Shown: positions 37,054 through 49,079 of the stretch, piece after piece
How positions within the stretch are numbered: position 1 is the first letter of the stretch
Layout: each line of letters opens with the position of its first letter
Assembly (NCBI GenBank): GCA_035048815.1
Contig: JAUCBN010000036.1
Location: 8,690,001-8,754,000 of the forward strand
Origin: Abelmoschus esculentus
Taxonomy: Eukaryota; Streptophyta; Magnoliopsida; Malvales; Malvaceae
Length of the DNA stretch: 64,000 nucleotides
Direction of reading: 5' to 3'
Notes under the pieces: model-generated
The model's input: the letters and a program-made list of their open reading frames with translations, nothing else
Database searches by the model: none
Told to the model about the DNA's origin: nothing
Made by a program: the position numbers and the translations under genes

Positions 37054-38588
37054 AATTTTAACTGAGTAAAAAGTTGAAATTTTTTTATTAATATGTATAA
37101 TCTTGTTCAAAAGCCAATAATTAACTATTTAAATCATAAAATTTGATTTAATAACATTTGGTTGTCGTTTTGATGGGATTAAAATGTGTTTGTCTAAATT
37201 GGACTTACGGAGAATCAATTTGAATTTTAACCTAGTAAAAAGCTAAAAATCTGAGATTAATCTTTATAATTTTTTTCAATCATCCATGATTAACTATTTT
37301 AACTTATAAAATTTGATTAAATCACATTTGGTTGTCTTTTTGTTGGGATTAAAACGTGCATGTCTAAATAGGCTTTATAGAGAATCCGTTCGAATTTTAA
37401 CCGAGTAAAAAGCTAAAAATCTGAGATTAATCTTTATAATTTTGTTCAAACGCCCATAATTAACTATTTAAACTCATAAAATTTGATTCAATAATATTTG
37501 GTTGACGTTTTATTGGGATTAAAATGTGGTTGTCTAAATGAGCTTTGTAGAGAATCCGTTCGAATTTTAGTCGAGTAAAAAGCTTAAAATTTGAGATTAA
37601 TCTTTATAATTTATTTCAAACACCCATAATTAACTATTTGAACTTATAAAATTTGATTCAATAACATTTGGTTGTCTTTTTGTTGGGATTAAAACGTGCA
37701 TGTCTAAATAGGCTTTATAGAGAATCCGTTCGAATTTTAACCGAGTAAAAAGCTAAAAATCTGAGATTAATCTTTATAATTTTGTTCAAACGCCCATAAT
37801 TAACTATTTAAACTCATAAAATTTGATTCAATAATATTTGGTTGACGTTTTATTGGGATTAAAATGTGGTTGTCTAAATGAGCTTTGTAGAGAATCCGTT
37901 CGAATTTTAGTCGAGTAAAAAGCTTAAAATTTGAGATTAATCTTTATAATTTATTTCAAACACCCATAATTAACTATTTGAACTTATAAAATTTGATTCA
38001 ATAACATTTGGTTGACGTTTTATTGAGATTAAAATATGCTTGTCTAAATGGGCTTTATAGAGAATCCGTTCGAATTTTAACCGAATAAAAAACTTAAAAT
38101 TTGAGATTAATCTGTATAATTTTATACAAAAGCCCATAATTAACTTTTTGAACTCATAAAATTTAATTTAATAACATTTTTATCGTTTTGTTGAGATTAA
38201 AACATGCATGTCTAAATGGGCTTTATAGAGAATCCATTCGAATTTTAACCAAGTAAAAAGCTGAAAATTTTAGATTAATTTGTATAATTTTGTTCAAAAG
38301 TCCATAATTAACTATTTGAAATCATTAAATTTGATATAATAATATTTGGTTGTCGTTTTGTTGGGATTAAAACGTGCTTGTCTAAATGGGCCTTATAGAG
38401 AATTCGTTCAAATTTTAACCTAGTAAAAAGTTTTAAATTTGAGATTAATCTGTATAATTTTGTTCAAAAGCCTATAATTAACTATTTGAACTCATAAAAT
38501 TTGATTTATTAACATTTGGTTGTCATTTTGTTGAGAATAAAACGTGCTTGTCTAAATGGGCTTTATAGAGAATCCGTTTGAATTTTAT
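37054..38588 (+). repeat. ~170 bp satellite, block C (about 9 units, with an identical dimer)
   Basis: It has the same unit as block B and the same orientation. The first unit resumes at 'aattttaactgag', in register with where block B stops at 25036. The stretch 37326-37674 is repeated without a visible difference at 37666-38014, a period of 340 bp (two units). This points to a recent unequal exchange. The block ends at 38588 where 'gaattttatacatgctt' departs from the unit. Confidence 0.95.
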
Positions 38589-39760
38589 ACATGCTTAACA
38601 TGAAAAACATAAATAAAGACAAATATGTACCACAAGCAAACAAATAAATAAAAGGATTAAAACAGAAATTAAAAGATAAAAAAACAGATTTAATTAAATG
38701 AATAAAATGGACTGAATTAAAAAGAAAAAGAAATCTGAGACCAAAATAAAAATTGAGTTTAGTTTGAATAGGGGTTAAATTGAAAGAAACTTTAAATTTT
38801 AGGTTTAAAATCAAGGAGAAAGGATATTCACTTCGAAGAGTGACCCGATTATAAGCCAAAACAAAATTACAGGGGCCATGGGGGGTATTTTGATAAGACG
38901 AAATGGCTTAAAAAGAAACTCCGAAATACGGTAGAACTCGATTATAATAAAACCATTATTAAAAAAGGATTATAATAGAAATTAATGACGAAATTGAGAA
39001 GTTTAAAAAAATTCAAGGACGAAATCGAAATCAAAAACAGAAAACAAATCTTTCTTTATTTTTTGAAAATCGAAGACGAGACAAAAGAAAAAACTTTCTT
39101 TCAAGAGAAACAAGGGGAAGACTCCGATCTGAAGAACGGGTTTCAGATTTCTTCCTCTCGACTCACCAACAACAGCCAGGAAGCTAGGAGGCTTATCGCC
39201 GGATTTGAAGGAAAAAGAAAAGGAGAATCGAAATGTTTTGAAGGTAATAGAAACCTAAACATTCTTATTTTTGTTTCCAATTTGATGCATGCAAATGAGA
39301 GAGAAATTACCTCTGATTTTTTTTTCGATTGATAATGGAGGGGAAATCGGATCCCTTACAATATTTAGGTTTCGATTTATATAACCGATTACATAAAATT
39401 GAAAAAGGGGGAAATAAAACCCTAAAATTCCTTTTTGTTACTCTCTAGTTCATTGTTGGAAAGTTTATTGTTTTGTGTCTGGAATTCTGTGAATATTGGT
39501 TGTGGCCTCTGAGAATTATGCAACTTTGTTTGATTTATCTCTGAAATTCCCTGTAATTATCGGTTGTTATGCTTTGTGCAAAACTAAAATTTCCTTTGTC
39601 TTTTTTCAAGTACAAATATTGAACGAGAGAGGGACCACCGGAAGGTTATTTTCGATTAGCGGTGAGGAAGACGAAAAGGCAATTGAGATTCGAACAGTCT
39701 GAAACGTGTACACGACGCGCGTGAGGATGGTTGAAAGGTCACGCGTGTAACACGTGAAGC
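38589..39760. other. Non-coding region with two short orphan ORFs
   Basis: No family is recognised. A 115-codon open stretch (38985-39332, +, rich in Lys, Glu and Arg) and a 68-codon one (39496-39702, +) have no visible motif or conserved context. The 39110-39340 part has a less AT-rich composition than its surroundings. This may be an old transposon or the end of a lost gene. Confidence 0.3.
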
Positions 39761-39791
39761 GTCTGAAAGCTTCCTTCTCCTTTACTTGTGA

Positions 39792-39817
39792 CCGTTAGAT
39801 CAAATATGATCTAACGG
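39792..39817. repeat. Perfect 11 bp inverted repeat with 4 bp loop
   Basis: The arms CCGTTAGATCA and TGATCTAACGG are separated by AATA. No T-run follows and no gene ends here, so I do not call a terminator. It could form a small hairpin or bind a dimeric protein. Confidence 0.7.
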
Positions 39818-39819
39818 CC

Positions 39820-42800
39820 ACGATGTGGCTGCGCAAAACCACATGTGGCATTAGGGTTTCGATTAATTAGGGATAAAAGGCATTGTTGAACTTGATGTAA
39901 ACATTGGGCTTGTATTATTAATTGGGTTTTAATTTATATGGATTGGAAATAAATATTTGGGTTTTTATTTGCTATTTATTTGGGGTTTAAAATATTAAAT
40001 ATAGTTCCAATATTTACTTGGGTTTATTTAATAAATATGTTATATATAATAATAATAATAGAAATAATAATAAAGATAATAAAATAACATAAAGTAAACG
40101 AAAGTTGAAATAAAAATATATATTATATTATATAATATTTTTGAATTTAAAATAAGATAAAAAATATTAATGAAAATTTATTTTTTTTAATTTTTTAAAA
40201 GAAAATAATAGCATATAGTAATATTTTTATTTTTTGTTTAATAATAACAAGCTTGTTATTCAAAAAAAATAAAATTAAATCAGATTTAAATCCCGGATAA
40301 AATTAATAATTATAAATTTAAATAAAACTAAAAACTAATAAAATATTTTTTAGTTCTAAAATAAACACTTTTACAAAAAAAAAAAACGTTTTTATAACCT
40401 TATAATTATCTTCATTTGGAAAAACTCTTCTGGTTCAAACTATTTTAAAATCTAATTTTTATTATTTTTTATTCAAATAAGTTATAATTGATTTGAGCAT
40501 TTAAAACCTACAACACTTTTGATTGCATTAACTTCTTGAAAGATCTTAAAACTCCAAATCGGTTTTAAAAAAATAAAATTTATGTTTGTTTCGTCAACAA
40601 TCGACGCTATCAATACTTAATTTTATTAACGCAAGTTTTTATACACTTTAAAATCAGGGTACAAGAGAGTCGAGTTCAAGTAGCGTTGAATTCGATTGAA
40701 TTTGTTAAGATTTTAAGTTGAGTTAGAGCTTGAATAATTTTTAACGAGCCTGAAAAATTTAAGTTTGACTCGTCTCTTTAAGAACTTGAGTCATGTTCGA
40801 GCTTGATTCGAGTTCAATCCAATTAAGTATTGATCGGTCTTTGATCGTATCAAACTTGAGTAAATCATCATTTGTCACGTCTCATTTAAAGCATATTGAA
40901 AAAAACGATTATATACAAGTTGTGTAAACTCAAGCTTGTTAATTTTAAGGTAAAGGTTGTTAATTTAGGGTTTAGTGGTTTAAGTTATTAGGTTTAGAGT
41001 TTAGGTTTCAAATTTTAGGTTTTAGACTTATGTTTAGGTTTTTTATATCTTAGTGTTTTAAGTTTAGAAATTTATATTAAATTATAAAAAATAAAAAAAA
41101 AATAGTATATTACATTTTTGAGTAACTCACGAGTTTTTCGAGTCAAATATCAAGTAACTTGGTTTGGCTCGTTAAGAACTCGATTTGAGTCCAATCGAGT
41201 CAAACTTTAATCAAACTTTGACCGAATCAAACTCAAGTAGCTTGTGATTTGTTTTGTCTCATTTATGTTCCTATTTAAAGCACAATTATAATAATGTAAG
41301 ATAATTTTAATATCTCAAACATATTTACAGAATATAAATTAATTCTTTAATATCAATATATCTCTAATTATAAACCATATTTACTTAATGAGTATTATCT
41401 CTTTCATTTCATCAACACGTCCAAGGATGTCTAATAAAATATATCGTAGCTTATTTACATGTAAAATCATGTCATTGTATTTTAAGTTTTATTTATTTAT
41501 TTATATCGATAATAGAATTAAATTTTAAATTAAGTTTAAAACAGTTAACACTATATATATATAATAAATATAATAATATAAGTTAATATAATTCAAATAA
41601 TTTATATATAATATATAGAAAAATATTTTATACACTACTGATAAAAACAAAAGATTTTCATAATCGATTTAGGGTTGTAGTTAAATTTAATGTTTAAATA
41701 TTAAATTTAGTGTTTAAAAATTAGTATTTAGATCTTAGTATGATATTTTAAGATTTAATTACCTATGTGTATTTATTTGGAGAAATTATATCATGAGTTA
41801 TTCCCTTCGTGTTATCTACGAAATCAACCAATTAAATACATCTATTTTATTAATTTTTAACTCATTTTTACCAAGTTAATATTCTCTTAAAATTTTTAAA
41901 AAATTTAATTCACAATAAATATTAATAAAAATTCACTTGATAAAAAAATTAAATAAAATAAATATATTTAATTAGTTAATTTATAATAATAAAAAACTCA
42001 TAATATAATTTCTCATATATTTACTCGGATAGTAGTAAACTCACCCACTCTCACCACCAAATTCTTTCTCCCCTTCTTACTCCACTCTCTTCCTTCCATC
42101 CCAAATTCTTTATGCCTGCTCAGATCAATTTTGATTCATGACTTAACAATGGTTTGAATTAAAAATTCATGGTAACTAACAAAGGGGAATGGTTGGTTTG
42201 CCAAAAGTATTGTAGTTTTGTTTGGACCAACACGGGACAGAGGAGAGACGATACAAAAATGCAATCTTTGTACATGTTTGGTAGATCAGAAACTAAAGAT
42301 GAATTTAACTATGAATTATATGTGTATAAAGAAAGCTAGCTCAGTGTTTATTTGTATGGACCGACCACCTAGAATAAATATTGACACTCTACCTAACTCC
42401 AGACGGACCTCAATTCCCATATATTGGCAATAATTTCCATTTATAGAAGAAAATGTTCTTTATAAAAAAAATACAAGTATATGATATATTATATCATGAT
42501 AGATCATTATTACCCTAAAAATGACACAATATGAATTAAGAAACTCTTATATAAATATTAAATTTTATTTATCTATTTTTTATTCATGAATTATATTTTT
42601 TATTTTTTTATTTTAACGATTTCATTTATCAATATATTAAAATAAATATAAGATATTATAAAAAGATGATTTTTAAATTTTAATTTATAAAAAATATATT
42701 TATAAAAATAAAGATGGTATAAATTTAATTAATTGGATAAGATTATATAATATTAAAATATTTTATAAAATAATTTTTTTAATGTATCAAATGCTAAACT

Positions 42801-42854
42801 TCGTTGTCTAAATCTAGAATATCGATGAGAAGTAAATAAACACTGAAAAATTAA
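39820..42854. other. Very AT-rich intergenic DNA
   Basis: I see no gene. There is an 'aataataat' microsatellite near 40047-40080, and 'cgagttcaa' and 'tcgagtc' words at 40660-41230 typical of old plant repeats. A short open stretch at 42218-42433 has no recognisable motif. Long A/T runs fill the rest. Confidence 0.5.
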
Positions 42855-43583
42855 GGTATAAAGATAATTTTAACCCTTAACGTTTATAGTTTTTATCGTT
42901 TTGGCCCTTATTCTTTTTTTTGGATAAATTTATCCCTTAACCTATATCTTTTTGACAAATAACTTATTTTTTAACTACCATGATAATGGACCGTTAAAAA
43001 TTTAACGATGATATATATAGAATATAATTTTAAATGACATGGAATGTAACCTATCAAATATATATATATAGAATATAATTTTATTCTAATATAAAATATA
43101 AAATAATTAAAATTCAAATAAAATATTATAAATTAATTAATTCTAAAATAAAAATTATTAAACATTCTTAACCCTAACTACGATAAAATCAAAATCTTAT
43201 TCAAATTGTGTTTATATTTTCGAATAAGATTTTGATTTTATCGTAGTTAGGGTTAAAAATGTTTAATAATTTTTATTTTAGAATTAATTAATTTATAATA
43301 TTTTATTTGAATTTTAATTGTTTTATATTTTATATTAGAATAAAATTATATTCCATATATATATATATATGTATTTGATAGGTTACATTCCATGTCATTT
43401 AAAATTATATTCTATATATATATATCATCGTTAAATTTTTAACGGTCTAGTCATCAAGCTAGTTAAAAAATAAGTTATTTGTCAAAAAGATATAGATTAA
43501 AGACTAAATTTATCAAAAAAAAAAAGAATAAGGGCCAAAACGACAAAAACTATAAGCCTTAAAGGTAAAATTATCTTTATATC
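42855..43583. mobile_element. Foldback (long inverted-repeat) element, TSD AAAATTAA
   Basis: The two halves are near-complementary along almost their whole length. The left half runs from 'ggtataaagataatttt' and the right half ends 'aaaattatctttatatc'. They meet around 43195-43225 ('aatcttattc'...'gaataagatt'). The 8 bp AAAATTAA occurs at 42847-42854 and 43584-43591. There is no coding capacity. It is a non-autonomous DNA transposon of the long-TIR or MITE type; 8 bp would suit hAT, while the long arms would suit a Mutator-like element. It ends only about 158 bp before the IRX14-type start codon. Confidence 0.85.
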
Positions 43584-43741
43584 AAAATTAATTACCTAAA
43601 ACCGAAATTAATTCAACGAATCACAAAATTATTCTCCCAATCAGACTAAAGTCTACACCTTCCTCACCAAATCAAAAAGGAATTCCTCTTATAATTCCAT
43701 AAACGACTAATTCTTGAAGGAGATTCAGGAGAGGGGAGACA

Positions 43742-46245
43742 ATGAAGCTCTCGGCCTTGCACCAGAGCTATCTCAGCCGACGGAGCAACAGCTTCAGGTC
43801 GCAAGGACCGTTAGATTCAGCATTCGACATCGGCTATAAATCGCCCGCAGCTGTTTTCTGGCTTATCCTCCACGGTCTCTGTTGTTTATTCAGCTTAGTT
43901 CTCGGATTCCGTTTTTCGCGCTTGGTCTTTTTCTTATTGTTCTCAACTTCTTCCTCCAACCTCTACACGCCGCCGTTTCGATCTGCTGCTAGACTTGCCA
44001 AAACCATTGATGTTCACTCCGGTCTGTCTACCAACCCTATCGTCAACAACCTCCGGTTTCCGATGCCGAACAAGAAGGCGACGAATTCGCGAGTAATTGT
44101 AGGGCGACACGGGATCCGGATCCGTCCGTGGCCGCATCCGGACCCGGTTGAGGTTATGAAGGCGCATCAGATCTTACAGAGAGTTCAAAAGGAGCAGAGG
44201 TTACAATTCGGTGTGAAAGATCCCAGGACAATTATTGTGGTCACTCCGACGTACGTACGGACTTTCCAAGCGCTGCATTTGACCGGTGTGATGCACTCAC
44301 TAATGGTGGCTCCGTACGATCTGATTTGGATCGTGGTGGAGGCTGGTGGTGTCAGTAAGGAAACGGCGGCGCTTATTGCGAAATCTGGTTTGAACATTAT
44401 CCACGTCGGATTCAATCAACGGATGCCGAATTCCTGGGACGAACGACATAAATTGGAGTCCAAAATGCGTCTGCACGCTTTAAGGTAATCGTTTATTAAA
44501 TTTTCATTTAATTAAAAAGTGGTAGAAATTATGCGTTTCGGAATTAGGTTATTATAGTTATAGTTGATGGTTGACTCCAATTTCGTGTTACTTCACTGGC
44601 AGAATTGTAAGAGAGAAGAAATTAGATGGAATTGTTATGTTTGCGGATGATAGTAATATGCATAGTATGGAACTTTTTGATGAGATCCAAAATGTGAAAT
44701 GGTTCAGGGCAGTTTCGGTTGGAATACTTGCTACTTCAGCTAATATTGATGAGTCGTCAGATCGGATGAAAGAAGAGGAGAATCCCAGAATGCCGATTCA
44801 AGGTCCAGCGTGTAATGCATCTAATATGTTGGCAGGATGGCATACTTTTAATACAATCCCCTTTGCAGGGAAAAGTGCTGTTAATATTGATGATAGATTG
44901 GCTGTGCTGCCCAGGAAGTTGGAGTGGTCAGGGTTTGTTTTGAATTCCAGGTTACTTTGGAAAGGTGGAGAAGATAAGCCGGAATGTATTAAGGATATCG
45001 ATATGTTGGATGGGGATATTGATAGTCCATTGGGTTTGATTACAGACCCTTCGGTGGTGGAGCCACTGGGAAGTTGTGGTCGTCAAGTTTTACTCTGGTG
45101 GCTTCGAGTTGAAGCTCGTGCCGATAGCAAGTTTCCTCCCAGGTGAATCTGTCTTCTGATTCTCGTTATATTTTGGTATTGTGCTTGCTTATTGCCTGAT
45201 GATTAAAATGAAAGTCGGATGACATTATAAGCTCTTTTACAATGATTAAATTTAATTGATCTCAGACTGACCATAAAGTAAAAACTTATGATATTACATA
45301 ATATATGGATTGGGTTCGCATTCATTTGTCAATGCATTTGGCAGATATCATGTGTCAAATGTCAATGGCATCGGCAAATGTCAAATTACGAACCCTTTAC
45401 TTCACATGCAGTGAAATCTTTTGTCATATGTTGCGTCATCATCAAGAACCATATAATTTCATTGATGTTTAGGAACAAAAAATAAATGTCGTGGAATCAG
45501 TTCTAAGCATTATGCCTTTTGCTCCTTTCAACCATATGGTTGAACATGAGTAAGTAATTATTGAGTTATCATGGATGTTACTCTTGTAGATTATTTAGTT
45601 GAATGCTCTCTCAGTCTCTCTTAGACTTATCCTACTTATGGACTGATGTATTAGCAGTCTCTGTATTTGTTAAGTTGTTGACTGAATGATGTCAACTAAC
45701 AAAATTCAATTTAGGATGGTAGAAGTAACTTTTGACCTTTTCTAATACGATCCGTTAAGGCGTTTTTGAAAGAATTCGTTGTGATTGCAAGAATATTTAT
45801 ATCCTTGGAATTTAAGTTACTTCTTTTGTTTGTTTATTTCATGTGTTCTATATAATGTATAACATATTTCCATGACAATCGTTCATAAACATTTCACGGG
45901 ATTCAGTTTTCTTTGCGCGTATGGTTTGCATGCTGTAGCTGGATGACCCATCAATTACTCCGGTTTGGTCTTCTCTCAAAAAAAGCATTCTAATCATTAG
46001 CTTGTACATGATGCAGATGGATCATTGACCCTCCATTGGACATCACCATCCCATCAAAACGCACTCCATGGCCAGATGCTCCCCCTGAACTCCCTGCTAA
46101 AGAAAAGTCAGAGATGGGCATTCAAGATCCCATAGTGAAGCATACTACCAAAACCCGAACGTCCAGATCAAAACATCGAAGCAAAAGGAAGCATGAAACT
46201 AAAACAGACACACATATTTCAATAAGGCATGCCGAACAGAACTAA
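43742..46245 (+). CDS. IRX14: GT43 xylan glycosyltransferase, IRX14-type (three exons)
   Basis: The exons are 43742-44484, 44603-45142 and 46017-46245, with GT-AG introns of 118 and 874 bp. They join in frame to 503 residues, close to the 492-525 I recall for Arabidopsis IRX14 proteins. The N-terminus M-K-L-S-A-L-H-Q-S-Y and a hydrophobic segment at about residues 36-68 indicate a type II Golgi membrane protein. The GT43 catalytic part follows, with H-G-I-R-I-R-P-W-P-H, V-T-P-T-Y-V-R-T-F-Q, the D-D-S-N motif (residues 263-266), and near the end G-S-C-G-R-Q-V-L-L-W-W-L and W-I-I-D-P-P. A basic Lys/Arg-rich tail closes it. Known role of the family: elongation of the glucuronoxylan backbone with IRX9 and IRX10 in secondary walls. 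The start is the first ATG and matches the family N-terminus. No stop or frameshift interrupts it. A foldback element lies just upstream. Confidence 0.95.
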
Positions 46246-47040
46246 AGTCATAGCTGGCAATCCACTCGATTGTTGTGGAATGCAGATGATGTTACTCAGG
46301 TGTTGGGTACCTCTCGCAGCAGGCCAGTTTATACATTCATTTCTGTTTTGAGTTCTTCCTCCTCCCTAGTTTCAACTTCTATTTTTACAAGTAGAGCTTG
46401 TTGGGGTGATCCATGTTCTGTTTCATCAAGATATGTCAGCCGGGGCTTGCTCTCTTGCCTTGCAGAATGCTTAATATCTGACATGTCTTTTATTTACAAA
46501 TTTATACACAATCTTTCAATAGAAATCATAGAGTTGTCTTCAGTTGTTGGTTTAAGGTTAGATACAACACAAATAAACTAAATAAAAAAATCTTTCTTTT
46601 CCCAACACCTAATTCTGTCTCGAATTTATGTAGATTAGAAACGAAGCAAAAAAAAGGCAAAATGAAACTCATTGTCTTTTGGTGAGGAAGCGGTTGCGAC
46701 CAAAGACAAATTACAGGTTATCTTGAAAGTCTCAACGAAGCTTCAGTTATTATTATTACCGCCGCGACCACCGCCTTCCGTTCGACATCACATGAAACAG
46801 TGTAGGCAGAGTGGGTTTTCTTTGCTTTTATTTTATTGACCATTCTCTTCGGTATACATCAAAGTTTGGCAGACATTTTCGTATGAATTGTACCTACCAC
46901 CTATCTTACAACCTTTAATCTAAACAAACGTGATAGTTATGAAGACGGAAGATTTCACTGATTTGTCAATTCCTGCGAGAGAAAGATGGAGGACGGGAGG
47001 AATATTTTCTTTTGAGATAATCAATTAAAGGGGATTTTTA
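46246..47040. other. 3' flank of IRX14 and intergenic DNA
   Basis: This presumably holds the 3' UTR of the IRX14-type gene; I see no clear polyadenylation signal that I would defend. A short minus-strand GGC-rich stretch at 46758-46785 would read Gly/Arg/Asn but is preceded by stops. No other gene is visible. Confidence 0.4.
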
Positions 47041-47137
47041 TTTTTGAAAAATAGCAATCAAGTGGATTATTATGTTTACTATTTTATAGTGAAATTTTTG
47101 AAAAATAGCAATCAAGTGGATTATTATGTTTACTATA
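47041..47137 (+). repeat. Tandem duplication, two ~43 bp copies 54 bp apart
   Basis: 'tttttgaaaaatagcaatc' and the following 'aagtggattattatgtttac' occur at 47041-47083 and again at 47095-47137, with 11 bp between. The duplication lies at the boundary between the IRX14 3' flank and the Gypsy integrase fragment. Confidence 0.9.
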
Positions 47138-47600
47138 TTATTGTGGAATTTTTATTGGCATACTTTATTTAAAGATGTCCAGGTATTTTATCAAGCTTGC
47201 CACCGATGTCAGAAAACTGGAAATATCTCCAAACGGCATGAAATGCCACGACAAAATATATTGGAGGTCGAGTTATTTGACGTATGGGGCATAGACTTTA
47301 TGAGACCATTCACATCCTCATTTGGAGATCTATACATCCATTTGGCAGTGGACTATGTGTCTAAATGGGTTGAAGCCATTGCAACACCAAGGAACGATTC
47401 AAAGATTGTGCTTAAATTTCTTCATAAACACATCTTCACAAGATTTGGTGTGCCAAGGACTATCATCAATGATAAAGGTACCCACTTTAACAACAAGTTA
47501 ATTACAAAGATATGGGGTGCGATACAAAATTGTCACGGCATATCATCCCCAAACCAACGGGCAAGTTGAGGTTTCCAAACGTGAAATCAAGCAAATTTCT
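47126..47600 (+). pseudogene. Gypsy integrase fragment
   Basis: This is an isolated integrase piece, close in sequence to 21884-22170 but extending further. It contains the Cys pair of the zinc finger (C-H-R-C-Q-K-T), W-G-I-D-F-M with the first catalytic Asp, and V-D-Y-V-S-K-W-V-E-A. The second Asp lies in I-N-D-K-G-T-H-F, and after a frameshift near 47505 come A-Y-H-P-Q-T-N-G-Q-V-E and its catalytic Glu. It stops near 47600. No RT or LTR accompanies it, so it is a fragment left by a deleted element. Confidence 0.85.
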
Positions 47601-47619
47601 TAAAGCTTTGGCCTTGAAG

Positions 47620-49070
47620 CAATGCTCAACCTACAAACAAAGATTTTGATTTTGATTTTTGGTATCCAAATTATTTTGGGTCCATGAGAGTTAGTTCTCA
47701 AAAGCTTGGTTCCCTTAGAAAACCAAGATGCAATTGCATGAATATCATTAGAATTAATGAGTTCGTTTTTAAAAGTTCTTTTTCACATGGTTGGTTTTTG
47801 AAGAGCTTCCTTTTTTAAAAGTTGAACTGCCAACCACATTGATTTGTTATTTAAGTTCATTCACCACTTTGTGGTGATTCTCACTCAAACTTGAAATAAG
47901 GTTGTTTATATCCACATTTTTTTGAAAGAATTTTAAATTATCATTTAAAACAACAACCTTTTCCTCAAAATCTAAAATCATTTTTGTCAAAGAATCATTT
48001 TTCTCTTTTAAATCGAAAATGATTTTCTTGTTTTTCAAAACAAATTCTTTGAATTTCAAAACCAACTCATCATAAACATCTTGTAACTCATCGTATGCAT
48101 CATATAATTCATCATAAGATAAATCATTACAAGATGGTTCAGGGTTACCTTGGGCTCATCAAGAGCCATGAGACAAAGGTTGGTTACTTCGTTGTCCTCA
48201 TCGGATGATGACTCCTCATAACTCTATGTGGTAACATGAGCCTTTTGCTTCTTCTTCTTCTCAAAACCCTTCCTTTTGAATTATGGGCAATCGATCCTAA
48301 TATGATCGGGCTTATTGCATTCATAGCAAATGATTTGATTATTCTTCTCTTCTTTATCCTTTGACTTAAAATCTTTCTTTCTTTGGAATCTCCTATTTTG
48401 GTTTGCCCTCATAAGTTTAGTGAATCTTTTGGCTACCATAACCAATTCTTCTAGCTCTTCTTCACTTGTATCCACCTCTTCTTGGAAGGATGAAGCCTTC
48501 AGAGCAATTTCTTGCTTTTCTTTTCAACTTCTCATTTCTCTAGCTTCACTTCTTCCTTCTTCATTTCATCTTCTCTTCCTTTCTTCATGATCTCATGGGT
48601 AAGAAGAGATCTCACAAGAGCATCAAGCTTGAGAGTCTTGAGGTCGTTTTCTTCAATGATAATCATTCTCTTGCTATCCCAAGACTCGGAAAGAGAGTAG
48701 ATGAGCTTCCGTACGAGCTCCTCTTCTTGTATGATCTCACCGAATCCTTTGAGACCATTGACTATCACCGAGAATCTATCAAACATCTCGGTGATGTCTT
48801 CATCCGGCTCCATTTTGAAGTTCTCGTAGTTAAGATTGAGAAGACCAATCTTTGTCTTCATGACATCATTTGTGCTCTTGTAAGTTGTCTCCAAGGAGTC
48901 TCATACTTCTTTTTCACTTGTGCAATATGACATCTTGTAGTAGATGTCAGGACCAAGTGCACAAAATAGAATGTGAAGAGTTTTATTGTTTGTGGACATC
49001 CTTCTTCGTTCTTCATTGGTCATCTCGTTTCTCCTCTTTGGTGCTCAAGGTATATGATCGGAGACAAGGA
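47620..49070 (-). pseudogene. Copia gag (UBN2 type) with zinc knuckle, inverted relative to the adjoining pol
   Basis: The minus strand reads from about 49050: a decayed start, L-E-T-T-Y-K-S-T-N-D-V, then N-Y-E-N-F-K-M and E-E-L-V-R-K-L-I-Y-S-L (48532-48894). The CCHC knuckle is C-Y-E-C-N-K-P-D-H-I-R-I-D-C (48281-48475), followed by an acidic stretch and a coiled-coil-like part (47847-48065). These are standard gag features of Copia elements, most like the SIRE/Maximus group. The matching pol runs on the opposite strand from 49080, so the gag block appears to have been flipped in place or to come from a second copy. Stops make it non-functional. Confidence 0.8.
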
Positions 49071-49079
49071 ACAATTTAA

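Noticed and set aside
38985..39332. 115-codon charged ORF as a novel gene
   Set aside because: No motif, no clear promoter or splice context, low-complexity Lys/Glu composition, and it lies between satellite and AT-rich debris.
46750..46800. Minus-strand Gly/Arg/Asn-rich exon of a second gene
   Set aside because: The GGC/GGT/AAT repeat reads G-G-G-R-G-G-N-N-N-N then stop, but a stop lies 4 codons upstream and no acceptor site fits.
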